This document shows, piece after piece, positions 52,784 to 61,215 of a stretch of 64,000 bases of DNA. Made by a program: the position numbers and the translations under genes. The notes under the pieces were generated by a model, which had not been told where the DNA came from, did not search any database, and saw nothing but the letters and a program-made list of their open reading frames with translations. Every line of letters begins with the position of its first letter. Within the stretch, counting starts at the first letter, position 1. The DNA lies in NCBI GenBank assembly GCA_017500935.1, contig JAFVXW010000029.1, positions 62,001 through 126,000 of the forward strand. Direction: 5' to 3'. Source of the DNA: Lachnospiraceae bacterium. Lineage in GTDB: Bacteria; Bacillota; Clostridia; Lachnospirales; Lachnospiraceae.

Positions 52784-53992
52784 ATGAAATTTAACATAAG
52801 AATATTTTTGACGGGATTGGTTTTGTGCCTTGTTCTGGTTATGTCAAAAGGCAGCGTTTATGCCAGCAGTCTGGAAGAGAGCATCAAGCAGAAGCAGAAT
52901 GCGATCTCGCAGGCGCAGAATGAGAAAAAGCAGCTTCAGGCAGGTATGTCCAATATCAAAAGCATGGTGAAGGAGCTGGAAAAGTCCAAGAAAAATCTGG
53001 AAACCTATGTGGTTGAACTGGATAAGAAGCTGGCTGATCTGGGGGCAAAGATCGACGAGCTCAAAGAACAGATCACGGCCAAAAAGGAAGAGATCGTTCA
53101 GGCAAAGGCTGATCTGGAAAAGGCGGAAGAAGTGGCAGCCACACAGTATGCTGACATGAAAGGCCGTCTGAAGTATATGTACGAAAACGGCAAGGATGAC
53201 AGCTATCTATCCATCCTGACAACAGCCGGAAGCTTTGGCGATATGCTCAATCAGGCCCATTATATCGAACAGCTCAGCTCCTATGACAATAAGAAGCTTC
53301 TGGAATATAAGCAGAATGTGGAATATGTAAAGCTCTGCAAGCAGATGCTGGAGGAAGAGGAACAGGTGCTTAAGCAGGCGGAAGAAAGCCTTGAGCAGGA
53401 GGAAGCATCTGTTAATACCCTTATTTCCGAAAAGGAAAAGGAGATCAATGCCTATCAGAGTGATATCAAGACAAAAGAGCAGGATATCAAGGCATATGAG
53501 GAAGAAATTGCTGCACAAAATGAAGTGATTCAGGCACTGGAGAAGGCTGTGGCAGAAGAAAAAGCCAGACTTGCCGAGCAGAACCGTCTAAAATATGACG
53601 GCGGTATGTTCCAGATGCCCTGTCCGGGATACACAAGAATATCCAGTGATTACGGATGGCGTATCCATCCCACACTTGGCTATAATAAGTTCCACAACGG
53701 TGTGGATTTTGCGGCACCTGCGGGAACGCCGATCCTTGCGGCTTACACCGGCAAGGTGGTGGCTTCTGCTTACAACAGTTCCATGGGCAATTATATCATG
53801 ATCGACCATGGTGACGGACTGTATACCATTTATATGCATGCTTCCAAGCTGTATGTTTCCACAGGCAAGATGGTGGCAAAGGGCGAGACCATCGCGGCGG
53901 TGGGAACCACCGGCAGATCAACAGGCAATCATCTGCATTTTGGTGTGCGTTTGAACGGCAGTTATGTAAGCCCGTGGAATTATCTGAAATAA
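52784..53992 (+). CDS. EnvC-like murein hydrolase activator/M23 peptidase
   Basis: The 402-residue secreted protein has a signal peptide (1-27, cleavage after V-Y-A), a long coiled coil (about 30-265) and a C-terminal LytM/M23 domain with H-N-G-V-D-F-A-A-P-A-G-T-P-I and H-L-H-F-G. The zinc ligands His and Asp of H-x3-D and the H-x-H pair are present, so it may itself cut peptidoglycan, unlike E. coli EnvC. The coiled coil should bind the FtsX loop, as with PcsB and CwlO. RBS AGAAGG. Confidence 0.92.
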   Translation: MKFNIRIFLTGLVLCLVLVMSKGSVYASSLEESIKQKQNAISQAQNEKKQLQAGMSNIKSMVKELEKSKKNLETYVVELDKKLADLGAKIDELKEQITAKKEEIVQAKADLEKAEEVAATQYADMKGRLKYMYENGKDDSYLSILTTAGSFGDMLNQAHYIEQLSSYDNKKLLEYKQNVEYVKLCKQMLEEEEQVLKQAEESLEQEEASVNTLISEKEKEINAYQSDIKTKEQDIKAYEEEIAAQNEVIQALEKAVAEEKARLAEQNRLKYDGGMFQMPCPGYTRISSDYGWRIHPTLGYNKFHNGVDFAAPAGTPILAAYTGKVVASAYNSSMGNYIMIDHGDGLYTIYMHASKLYVSTGKMVAKGETIAAVGTTGRSTGNHLHFGVRLNGSYVSPWNYLK

Positions 53993-54007
53993 AGCAATAA
54001 GTCAATC

Positions 54008-54043
54008 GGCCGGAAGGAACGTCTAAACCGTTTCTTCCGGCTA
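54008..54043 (+). other. Hairpin between the EnvC-like and S41 protease genes
   Basis: GCCGGAAG ... CTTCCGGC forms an 8-bp stem extended by AACG/CGTT. It is followed by TATATAATAGG, not by a T run, so a partial terminator or a promoter (TATAAT at 54044-54049) behind it are both possible. Confidence 0.45.
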
Positions 54044-54109
54044 TATAATAGGATGAATGCAACTGTACGGATAACGGAAGGTTGCAGGGAAAAAGACTGG
54101 AGAAGCAAT

Positions 54110-55339
54110 ATGAAACAAAATCGGCGTGGTTTTATCGGAGGTCTGATCATCGGTGTGATCGTGACCCTTTTTCTGGGATGTGCTGCTTTCGCAGGGGTGC
54201 AGCTGTATCAGATGGCAGCCGCCAATTCCCAAACGGCAGATGCTGACGGCAAAAATGAAGTCAGCGCAGTGGCAAATGTCAGAACTGCCAAAAAAATGCA
54301 GGTTCTGGAAGATGTGATCGACCAGCATTTTTTGAATGAGATCGAAGATACAGAGCTGGAAAACGGCATTTACCGCGGTATGATCAGTGCGTTGAATGAC
54401 CCCTATGCTGCTTACTATACCCCGGAAGAACTGGTGGAATTGCAGCAGAGTACCCAGGGGATTTATTACGGTATCGGTGCGCAGGTTTCACTGGACAACA
54501 ATACCCAGCTTCCGGTGCTGATCCGTATTTTTGAAGAGTCTCCTGCAGAAGAGGCGGGACTTTTAGCCGGGGACATGGTTTACAAGGTGGGAGATACAGA
54601 AGTGCAGGGAATGGATCTGACCTCTGCAGTCGGACTGATCAAAGGCGATGAAGGCACAGTGGTGCATCTGACCATTATCCGTGAAGGGGAATCCGATTAT
54701 CTGGAATTTGACGTGACCCGCCGCAAGCTCAACAACATCACCATTGAATATGAGATGCTGGAGGAAAATATCGGCTATATCCAGATCACGGAATTTGACG
54801 AAGTGACTGTGGATCAGTTTATCGATGCGCTTGCGGTATGCAAGGGCTCCGGTATGGAAGGCCTGATCATCGATCTGCGCAGCAATCCCGGCGGCAATAT
54901 GTCTGCAGTCTGCGAGATCGCAAGACAGATCCTGCCGGAAGGACTGATCGTGTATACAGAAGATAAAACCGGACACAGGGATGAATACAAATGTGACGGC
55001 AAACATCAGCTTGAGGTGCCGCTGGTGGTGTTGGTTGACCAGTACAGTGCGTCTGCATCCGAAATTCTGGCAGGTGCGGTACAGGATTATGGAATTGGTA
55101 CGATCGTGGGTATGACCACTTACGGCAAAGGCATTGTGCAGCGTATTCTGACACTTTCCGACGGTTCTGCGGTGAAGCTGACTGTCAGCACATATTTTAC
55201 ACCCAACGGCAACAATATCCATGAAATCGGTGTGACACCGGATGTGGAAGTTCCGTTTGATTCCGAAGCTTATCAGAACGGTACGGACAATCAGCTGGAA
55301 AAAGCACTTGAGGTACTCAAAGAAAGCATGTCCAAATGA
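54110..55339 (+). CDS. S41 family C-terminal processing peptidase (CtpA-like)
   Basis: The 409-residue membrane-anchored serine protease has one N-terminal helix (about 7-30), an N-terminal helical region, a PDZ domain (about 115-195; G-I-G-A-Q-V and A-G-L-L-A-G-D) and the S41 domain with L-R-S-N-P-G-G, S-A-S-A-S-E-I-L-A-G-A and G-K-G-I-V-Q, carrying the nucleophile Ser and general-base Lys. Such proteases trim cell-wall hydrolases; following ftsEX and envC, regulated turnover of the hydrolase is plausible. ATG 54110 with TGGAGAAG is chosen over 54053. Confidence 0.93.
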   Translation: MKQNRRGFIGGLIIGVIVTLFLGCAAFAGVQLYQMAAANSQTADADGKNEVSAVANVRTAKKMQVLEDVIDQHFLNEIEDTELENGIYRGMISALNDPYAAYYTPEELVELQQSTQGIYYGIGAQVSLDNNTQLPVLIRIFEESPAEEAGLLAGDMVYKVGDTEVQGMDLTSAVGLIKGDEGTVVHLTIIREGESDYLEFDVTRRKLNNITIEYEMLEENIGYIQITEFDEVTVDQFIDALAVCKGSGMEGLIIDLRSNPGGNMSAVCEIARQILPEGLIVYTEDKTGHRDEYKCDGKHQLEVPLVVLVDQYSASASEILAGAVQDYGIGTIVGMTTYGKGIVQRILTLSDGSAVKLTVSTYFTPNGNNIHEIGVTPDVEVPFDSEAYQNGTDNQLEKALEVLKESMSK

Positions 55340-55405
55340 CAGAATCATAAATAACGGTATATGCAAACAGCAGTATAGGAAAACAGCAGAAAGGATGCAC
55401 GGAAG

Positions 55406-56641
55406 ATGAAAAAGGTAAAGCTTGGTATTTTCGGTCTGGGACGCGGCGGCAGTTTTTATGACAGTATTGCTGCAAATGACGGTGAAGTGGTTGCGGTCTG
55501 CGACCGCGATGAGGAAAAACTGCAGAATGCGAAGGAATTGGTTCCGGAGGTGACTCTTTACAGAGATTTTGACGCATTTTTGGAGCATGATATGGATGCG
55601 GTCTTTTTGGCAAACTGTTTCCATGAACATGCACCCTTTGCGATCAAATGTCTGGAAAAGGGACTGCATGTTCTGTCTGAATGCACCAGCAACGGTACCA
55701 TGGCAGAAGGCGTGGCATTGGTGCGCGCTGCAGAAAAAAGCAAAGCTTTTTACATGCTGGCTGAAAACTATCCTTTCATGCAGTTTAATCAGGAAATGAG
55801 AAGAGTTTACCGCAGCGGCAATCTGGGAAAAGCGCTGTTTTGTGAAGGTGAATACAATCATCCCATCGATATGGCGGACGGCAAACTGATGAAGGATCTT
55901 CGGCCGTATCCGATGCACTGGAGAAACTTTCTGCCCCGTTCCTATTACATCACCCACTCCCTCGCGCCTTTGATGTATATCACCGGTGCATTTCCAAAAA
56001 GGGTGGCGGCATTCCCCTGTTTTGCACCTTTCGAGGAGGCAAAATACAACGGAAACATGGTGGGGGACAGAGCTGCCATCATTACAACCTTAAATGATGA
56101 TGCATCCGTATACCGTGTGACAGGCTGTGCCGCATTCGGCGCCCATGGCAATTCCTACCGTATCTGCGGTGTAAAAGGACAGATCGAAAATGTCCGCGGC
56201 GGTGACGGTAAAGTAATGCTTCGTTACAACGACTGGGAGATTCCGGAGGGAGAAGAAGAAAAGAAATATTATATGCCCCAGTGGCCCGAAGAAGTAAGAG
56301 AGGCTGTGGAAAAAGCAGGCCACGGCGGCGGAGATTTCTTTGTGATCAGAGAATTTTTCAACTGTATCCGTGAAAACAGAAAGCCTGAATTTGACGAATA
56401 TTTTGCAACAACCTGTGCTTCCGTGGGTATTTTAAGTCACAGAAGCCTTCTGGAAAACGGACAGCCCTATGACATTCCGGATTTCAGAAAGGAAGAGGAC
56501 CGTGTCAAATATGAAAAGGATGATCTGACACCCCTGCCTTCCGGCGGCAAAGAGCCTACGATGCCCTGCTGCTCTGTACCGGATTTTAAACCCGATGCAC
56601 AGCAGTATCAGAATTATCTGGAGCTGACAGGCAATGCCTGA
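55406..56641 (+). CDS. Gfo/Idh/MocA family oxidoreductase
   Basis: The 411-residue protein has an N-terminal Rossmann fold (K-L-G-I-F-G-L-G-R-G-G, then V-A-V-C-D-R-D-E-E-K) that binds NAD(P), the E-C-T/E-K-P-like strand end (L-S-E-C-T-S) and a C-terminal beta-sheet domain. Family members oxidise or reduce sugars and inositols, or act as hydrolases using bound NAD. The substrate cannot be told. A weak RBS (GAAAGGATGCACGGAAG) precedes ATG. It is convergent with the UroD-like gene and separated by a terminator. Confidence 0.87.
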   Translation: MKKVKLGIFGLGRGGSFYDSIAANDGEVVAVCDRDEEKLQNAKELVPEVTLYRDFDAFLEHDMDAVFLANCFHEHAPFAIKCLEKGLHVLSECTSNGTMAEGVALVRAAEKSKAFYMLAENYPFMQFNQEMRRVYRSGNLGKALFCEGEYNHPIDMADGKLMKDLRPYPMHWRNFLPRSYYITHSLAPLMYITGAFPKRVAAFPCFAPFEEAKYNGNMVGDRAAIITTLNDDASVYRVTGCAAFGAHGNSYRICGVKGQIENVRGGDGKVMLRYNDWEIPEGEEEKKYYMPQWPEEVREAVEKAGHGGGDFFVIREFFNCIRENRKPEFDEYFATTCASVGILSHRSLLENGQPYDIPDFRKEEDRVKYEKDDLTPLPSGGKEPTMPCCSVPDFKPDAQQYQNYLELTGNA

Positions 56642-56670
56642 AGGGCGGAACGGATCATAGCATAACAGAA

Positions 56671-56713
56671 AAATAGCCCGGCGGCTGTGAAGGATATCAC
56701 AGTCTGCCGGGCT
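56671..56713 (-). terminator. Terminator of the UroD-like gene
   Basis: A long hairpin (56675-56690 with 56697-56713, one bulge) is followed on the minus strand by ATTTTTC. It can also slow the convergent oxidoreductase transcript. Confidence 0.8.
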
Positions 56714-56723
56714 TTGCAGTTGA

Positions 56724-57848
56724 TCAGAACTTGAGATTCTGCATCTTGTCGCAGTAATACTGCACGTTTTCAAATTTAGCGTCGGGTGCGATACGGTGGT
56801 CAGGGCAGGGGATGTAGCCGCCAAGTTCGATGAGGGGCTTTAAGCGCTCGATTTCTTCGTCGATGGCTTTGTAGTCTCTTGCAAACACGGTCTTGTTCAT
56901 GCCGCCTACGCCGCGCAGCTCTTTGCCGTATTTTTCACGCCAGGGAGCGATGCTTGCGTTCCAGGTGCCAACTTCGATGGGGAACATGGTGTTGACACCG
57001 TTTTCCAGCCAGATGGGGATCAGCTTATCGATCCAGCCGTCACAGTCAACGGAGATGATGTTGATGCCGTTTGCTTTTAACAGGTCGGTAATTTTTTTGT
57101 AATGAGGGCCCACATATTCTTCAAATACGGAAGGAACTACCAGAGGACCGTTTTTAAAGCAGATGTCTTCCCAGAAATGCGCATAGTCAAATTTGGCGCC
57201 GGTCTTTAATACAGCCTCTGCGCATTTGTAAGCCAGATTGCCTACGGTGTCAATGATCTCTGCATACAGCTCTTCATCATCTGCGTACATATAGCTTAAT
57301 TCTGCAACACCCATCATGTCACGGATACGTCCCATCAGGGAACCGCAGTGTAAACCGACAGGGATCTCGCGGCCTTCGGTGGAAGCCAGTGTTTTGAAAA
57401 ATTCGGTGTTGACGCGCTTTTCATCCCACTGCAGTCTGGGCAGATACAAAGTTTCCCAGGATTCGCGGTCAACCAAAGAGGTGCCGATCTCGGCGGGGAT
57501 GGATACGATATTGGGATTTTCCCTTACGATCAGGCCGAGGGGATCGCGCACGATCTGGCTGCCGTCTGCACAGACCTCAAGAATTTCCTTTTCAAAATTG
57601 GGGAAGAGCAGGTTTCTGGTTCCGGGGCAGGAGTTCCAGTTAAAGTCAAAGCCAAGACGCTTCATTACAGAGTTGTCAGCTTCGGAATTGTCGCCGTATT
57701 TGGCATAGCCGATGGCTTCTTCCTGGGTGATATGGCCTTCAGCGGCCCATTTCTGCAGGGTTTCATCCCAGTAACCGAAAGATACGACAGGGAGATGGTC
57801 ATATTTTTCGTAATTCAGGATTGCAAGCACGTTTTCACGAAATGTCAT
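56724..57848 (-). CDS. Uroporphyrinogen decarboxylase (UroD) family protein
   Basis: The 374-residue protein has the UroD/MtaA-like barrel fold: M-T-F-R-E-N-V-L-A-I-L-N-Y-E at the start, G-L-H-C-G-S-L-M-G and N-I-I-S-V-D-C-D-G-W. Corrinoid methyltransferases of this family carry H-x-C before a distant Cys for zinc; here the matching site reads V-D-C, so the His is lost. True HemE arginines at the N-terminus are not seen either. It is therefore neither a clear HemE nor a clear MtaA. RBS GGAGGAAAAACTC. It is divergent from an AraC regulator, suggesting a catabolic role. Confidence 0.78.
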   Translation of the reverse strand: MTFRENVLAILNYEKYDHLPVVSFGYWDETLQKWAAEGHITQEEAIGYAKYGDNSEADNSVMKRLGFDFNWNSCPGTRNLLFPNFEKEILEVCADGSQIVRDPLGLIVRENPNIVSIPAEIGTSLVDRESWETLYLPRLQWDEKRVNTEFFKTLASTEGREIPVGLHCGSLMGRIRDMMGVAELSYMYADDEELYAEIIDTVGNLAYKCAEAVLKTGAKFDYAHFWEDICFKNGPLVVPSVFEEYVGPHYKKITDLLKANGINIISVDCDGWIDKLIPIWLENGVNTMFPIEVGTWNASIAPWREKYGKELRGVGGMNKTVFARDYKAIDEEIERLKPLIELGGYIPCPDHRIAPDAKFENVQYYCDKMQNLKF

Positions 57849-57907
57849 GAGTTTTTCCTCCGTTTCATAGAGTGGTTTTGTTTTTTGCGTTGGTCAGGTC
57901 CCTGCAG

Positions 57908-57962
57908 TTGCGCAGGAAACTTAAATTTTGCTATAATAAAGATACTGTGATACTATCAGTAT
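57908..57962 (+). promoter_or_regulatory. Promoter and inverted repeat in the UroD/AraC intergenic region
   Basis: TTGCGC (57908-57913), an 18-nt spacer and TATAAT (57932-57937) point toward the AraC gene. Five nt behind lies the inverted repeat ATACTG (57942-57947) / CAGTAT (57957-57962), a candidate operator within the transcript start region. Confidence 0.5.
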
Positions 57963-58053
57963 ATACCATATTTTTACAGGTACAACCAAAAAAACAGTCC
58001 GAAAATACTGAAATATTGTTTTGAAAGACTGCATCTGAAAACGGGAGAATGAC

Positions 58054-58935
58054 ATGTATACAGAATATGACATGGGGGACCGGTCTTTACAGAGGTCCTG
58101 GTCGGTATTGAAAACCAGACAGACGCACCTGCTGCCCTTTGTGCTGACAAACATCGGTGACTATACCTGCGACAGTCACTATTATACCAGACGTCAGGGG
58201 ATGGAGGAGTGTCTGATCTTATATACGCTGGAGGGCTGCGGGGTGATCCGGTATGAAGATACTGAATTTTTGCTCACACCCGGTCAGGTCATGGTTTTAG
58301 ACTGCCGCAAATTCCATTACTATGCCACGCAGGGAGAAAAATGGCATTTTCTGTGGTTTCATTTTGCCGGAAAATGTGCGGTGGACTATACAGAGCTTTT
58401 GCATGCAGAGGGCGTGGAACCGCTGTTTTTGGGGCGCCGCGGGATATTTGTGAGCGAATTTGAAAAGCTGGTGGGCTATGCCGGACATTTTGACCTGCAG
58501 GCAGAGCTGGAAAGTGCCGTGAGCATTCAGCGGCTTTTGACGGAACTGATCGCCATTAAAAAAAGAGATGTGTTTTCTGCAAAATACGAAGCATACAGAC
58601 AGGTGCTGGAGGAAAATATCCTCTGGATACAGCAGCATTTTTCGGAAGAGATCACGGTGGAAGAGCTGGCGGAAAGGTGTCATCTGAGCAAATTCTACTA
58701 TATTAAAGTGTTCCGTGCTTACACCGGGCAGACGCCTTATGATTATCTGGTGGGATACCGTCTGGTGCAGTCACAGAGGCTGCTTTTGGAAACGGCCATG
58801 ACAGTGGCGCAGGTTGGCGGGGAGTGCGGATTTAAGGAAAGCAAAAATTTCATTGCCTGCTTTAAAAAAAGAACGGGGATGACGCCGCTGCAGTACCGCA
58901 GGTATATCAGACCGGCGGATTCTTTTGACGTTTGA
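58054..58935 (+). CDS. AraC family transcriptional regulator
   Basis: The 293-residue protein has an N-terminal cupin-like ligand domain (C-L-I-L-Y-T-L-E-G-C-G, L-L-T-P-G-Q-V-M-V-L-D) and the two C-terminal helix-turn-helix motifs (V-E-E-L-A-E-R-C-H-L-S-K-F-Y and V-A-Q-V-G-G-E-C-G-F-K-E-S-K-N-F), ending F-K-K-R-T-G-M-T-P-L-Q-Y-R. Such regulators sense sugars in Firmicutes. It probably controls the divergent UroD-like gene or the following epimerase-like gene. RBS GGGAGAAT. Confidence 0.92.
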   Translation: MYTEYDMGDRSLQRSWSVLKTRQTHLLPFVLTNIGDYTCDSHYYTRRQGMEECLILYTLEGCGVIRYEDTEFLLTPGQVMVLDCRKFHYYATQGEKWHFLWFHFAGKCAVDYTELLHAEGVEPLFLGRRGIFVSEFEKLVGYAGHFDLQAELESAVSIQRLLTELIAIKKRDVFSAKYEAYRQVLEENILWIQQHFSEEITVEELAERCHLSKFYYIKVFRAYTGQTPYDYLVGYRLVQSQRLLLETAMTVAQVGGECGFKESKNFIACFKKRTGMTPLQYRRYIRPADSFDV

Positions 58936-59013
58936 GAGGTTGGGTGCTATACTTTTGGCAGAGAAATTGCCTGTGCAGACCGTGCGTGACCGCATGGGGA
59001 AGGAGATTGGAAT

Positions 59014-59982
59014 ATGAAAGTCTATCAGCAAAATTACAAGGATATCGAAGGCATCGTATGCGAAACAGCGACGGTAAAGGGGCTGTTTTTGCCGGATTAC
59101 GGTGCAAAGCTTACATCACTCATTGGAGTTGCAAACGGCCGTGAGTATCTGGAGCAGGACCCGGGAGAATGTTACAGAAAGCCTGTGTACGGCGGCAGTT
59201 ATGTGGCAGCGGAATGCAGTGCCTTTGACGATATGTTTCCCACGATCGACGCAATCATCAGCAGCGAATATCCTTGGAACGGCGTGGAGCTTCCCGATCA
59301 CGGCGAGGTGTATGCGCTGAAATGGGAGTGGGAGATCTGCGGCGCAGCAGCAGCCAAAGAGGCATGTATGGCGGACGGCCCGGACTGCTGTGTTCATATG
59401 TGGGTGTATTCCGTGCGTTTTGGTTATCGTCTGGACAAGTGGATCACAGAAAAAGACGGTGCGCTCTTTATCCGTTATCAGGCGGAAAATCTTACCGCCT
59501 TTGATTTTAACTATATTTATGCGGCACACTGCATGGTGGCGGCACAGGAGGGTGTTGTTTTAGAGGTTCCGCATGCAGACGGCGCAGCAGTGACCACCAT
59601 TTTTTCAGAGACAGGCAGGATCGGCGGCTACGGCGCCAAGGCAGTGTGGCCGGTTTACAACGGACTGGATATGTCTGTGTTCCCGTCTGAGGCCGAAAAA
59701 GATGCGTACAAGTTTTTCTTTGATGAGCCTGCACCCGGCGGGGAGTGCGTGTGCAGATATCCGGACGGCTCTGCGCTGCATTTTGGATTTGATCATAAGG
59801 CAATGCCCTGGCTGGGAATCTGGACCAATCCCGGCGGCTTTAAGGGACTTCACAATATTGCACTGGAGCCCTGCACCGGCGCCTTTGACCGCCCGGATGT
59901 GGCAAAGCTGCATAAAAAGCACAGCATTTTAAAAGGATATGAAAAGCAGGAGTGGTTTGTATCCTTTGATGTGAAAAACTGA
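59014..59982 (+). CDS. Aldose 1-epimerase-like (galactose mutarotase fold) protein
   Basis: The 322-residue protein resembles the galactose mutarotase-like/DUF4432-type sugar-binding proteins: L-P-D-Y-G-A-K-L-T-S-L near the start, P-W-N-G-V-E-L-P-D-H-G-E-V, A-A-H-C-M-V and a late N-I-A-L-E-P-C-T-G. Histidines and the glutamate at these places correspond to mutarotase active-site residues, so anomer conversion of an aldose is possible. RBS AAGGAG. It directly follows the AraC gene (78 bp). Confidence 0.78.
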   Translation: MKVYQQNYKDIEGIVCETATVKGLFLPDYGAKLTSLIGVANGREYLEQDPGECYRKPVYGGSYVAAECSAFDDMFPTIDAIISSEYPWNGVELPDHGEVYALKWEWEICGAAAAKEACMADGPDCCVHMWVYSVRFGYRLDKWITEKDGALFIRYQAENLTAFDFNYIYAAHCMVAAQEGVVLEVPHADGAAVTTIFSETGRIGGYGAKAVWPVYNGLDMSVFPSEAEKDAYKFFFDEPAPGGECVCRYPDGSALHFGFDHKAMPWLGIWTNPGGFKGLHNIALEPCTGAFDRPDVAKLHKKHSILKGYEKQEWFVSFDVKN

Positions 59983-59993
59983 TATTACAGACG

Positions 59994-60033
59994 AAAGAGC
60001 GGTAAAGCGTTTACGGCTTTACCGCTCTTTTTT
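59994..60033 (+). terminator. Terminator of the AraC/epimerase unit
   Basis: A perfect 15-bp stem (59994-60008 with 60016-60030), 7-nt loop, followed by T's. Confidence 0.93.
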
Positions 60034-60189
60034 AATTGGTATACATAAAGACGGAGAAATATGTCGAAAGTTTGGAAGATTTGCCGATGGACATAAAAAT
60101 GGTAAATGATATTATTAAAATGATACCTATTATGTAAAAATTAATAATTGGGCTTTTTTTATATTAAAAATAGCAAGGGTTGAGACGAA

Positions 60190-60654
60190 ATGACCGAAAA
60201 AGAATTACGGTATTTGAGCAGGGCTGAGTTGCTGGAACTGCTGCTTTATCAGATGGAAGAAAACGAGAAGCTCAAGCGTCGCTTAAAACGTGCAAACCGG
60301 CTGCTTGAGTCAAGGGATATTTTGCTGGAAGAAGCAGGCTCCATTGCAGAGGCGGCGCTTAGATTAAACGGCGTTTTTGAAGCTGCACAGGAAGCAGCAG
60401 ACCACTATCTTGATAATATAAAGCGTCTGGAACAACAGGCATACAGCAGATATGAAGAAACGGACTGGCCTGAATTGGAAGGGCTGGTTTTTCTGGAAGA
60501 TGCACCGGTTGAAAAGAAGGTCAGTGACAAGAAAAAAGTCAGCACCGGTAAGAAAGCCAGTGACAAAAAGAAAAGGAATGGACTGAATGAAAAAAAGAAA
60601 ACAATTTTCAGGAAAAAACGTTCCTCCGGTAGAGCAGGTAAGAGAAGAGCTTGA
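60190..60654 (+). CDS. Coiled-coil protein with basic tail, upstream of signal peptidase
   Basis: The 154-residue protein has M-T-E-K-E-L-R-Y-L-S-R-A-E-L-L-E-L-L-L-Y-Q at its start, a long coiled coil (about 18-95) and a Lys/Ser/Arg tail from residue 110 with K-K-V-S-x-x-K-K repeats. No membrane segment. I do not know its function; similar proteins precede signal peptidase I genes in surface-protein/pilin loci of Lachnospiraceae. Its last 68 nt overlap the signal peptidase gene in another frame, indicating tight coupling. A weak RBS (AAGGGTTGAGACG) precedes ATG. Confidence 0.7.
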   Translation: MTEKELRYLSRAELLELLLYQMEENEKLKRRLKRANRLLESRDILLEEAGSIAEAALRLNGVFEAAQEAADHYLDNIKRLEQQAYSRYEETDWPELEGLVFLEDAPVEKKVSDKKKVSTGKKASDKKKRNGLNEKKKTIFRKKRSSGRAGKRRA

Positions 60655-61180
60655 ACGTGAAAGATATCGTGCGCGATATAAAAAAACATTGAAAAGTACA
60701 GTTTTTGCGCTGGTGAGTGCATCGGCGGTGGCGGTACTGGTTGCTACATTATGGCTGCCTGTATTGCAGATTTTTGGGGCTTCCATGGCTCCGACGCTGC
60801 AGGAGGGAGAAATTGTTGTATCCATTAAGTCTAAAAATCTAAGTCCTGGCGATATTGTCGCTTTTTATTATGGAAACAAGGTACTGGTAAAGAGGTATAT
60901 TGCCGGTCCGGGTACATGGGTGGATATTCGCGAGGATGGAACAGTCCTTTTGGATGATGAAATATTGGATGAACCCTATCTGAATGAAAAAAGTATTGGA
61001 ATATGTGATCTGGAATTGCCGTATCAGGTTCCGGAAGATACCTTTTTTTTGATGGGAGATCATCGGGAAACTTCTGTGGATTCCAGACACAGCAGTGTCG
61101 GTTGTATCGCGGAAGAACAGATTGTAGGAAAGATTGTATACAGAGTTTGGCCATTAACTGGGTTGGGAATGGTTAAATAA
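60587..61180 (+). CDS. lepB: Signal peptidase I
   Basis: The 197-residue membrane protease has one N-terminal helix (about 38-62) and the catalytic Ser in G-A-S-M-A-P-T-L and Lys in V-L-V-K-R-Y-I-A, then G-D-H-R-E-T-S-V-D-S-R-H (box E). It cleaves signal peptides outside the membrane. The N-terminal 35 residues are strongly basic. RBS (AAAGAAAAGGAATGG) lies inside the upstream gene. Beside a giant surface protein, it is probably a dedicated peptidase for that locus. Confidence 0.93.
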   Translation: MKKRKQFSGKNVPPVEQVREELERERYRARYKKTLKSTVFALVSASAVAVLVATLWLPVLQIFGASMAPTLQEGEIVVSIKSKNLSPGDIVAFYYGNKVLVKRYIAGPGTWVDIREDGTVLLDDEILDEPYLNEKSIGICDLELPYQVPEDTFFLMGDHRETSVDSRHSSVGCIAEEQIVGKIVYRVWPLTGLGMVK

Positions 61181-61215
61181 TTGTTTTTGAACATGATGAA
61201 AGAAGAATATTGCGG

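Noticed and set aside
54563-55957. 464-codon antisense frame across the S41 protease and oxidoreductase genes
   Set aside because: It spans two unrelated recognised genes on the other strand, is Cys/His/Phe-rich and has no homology that I can see.
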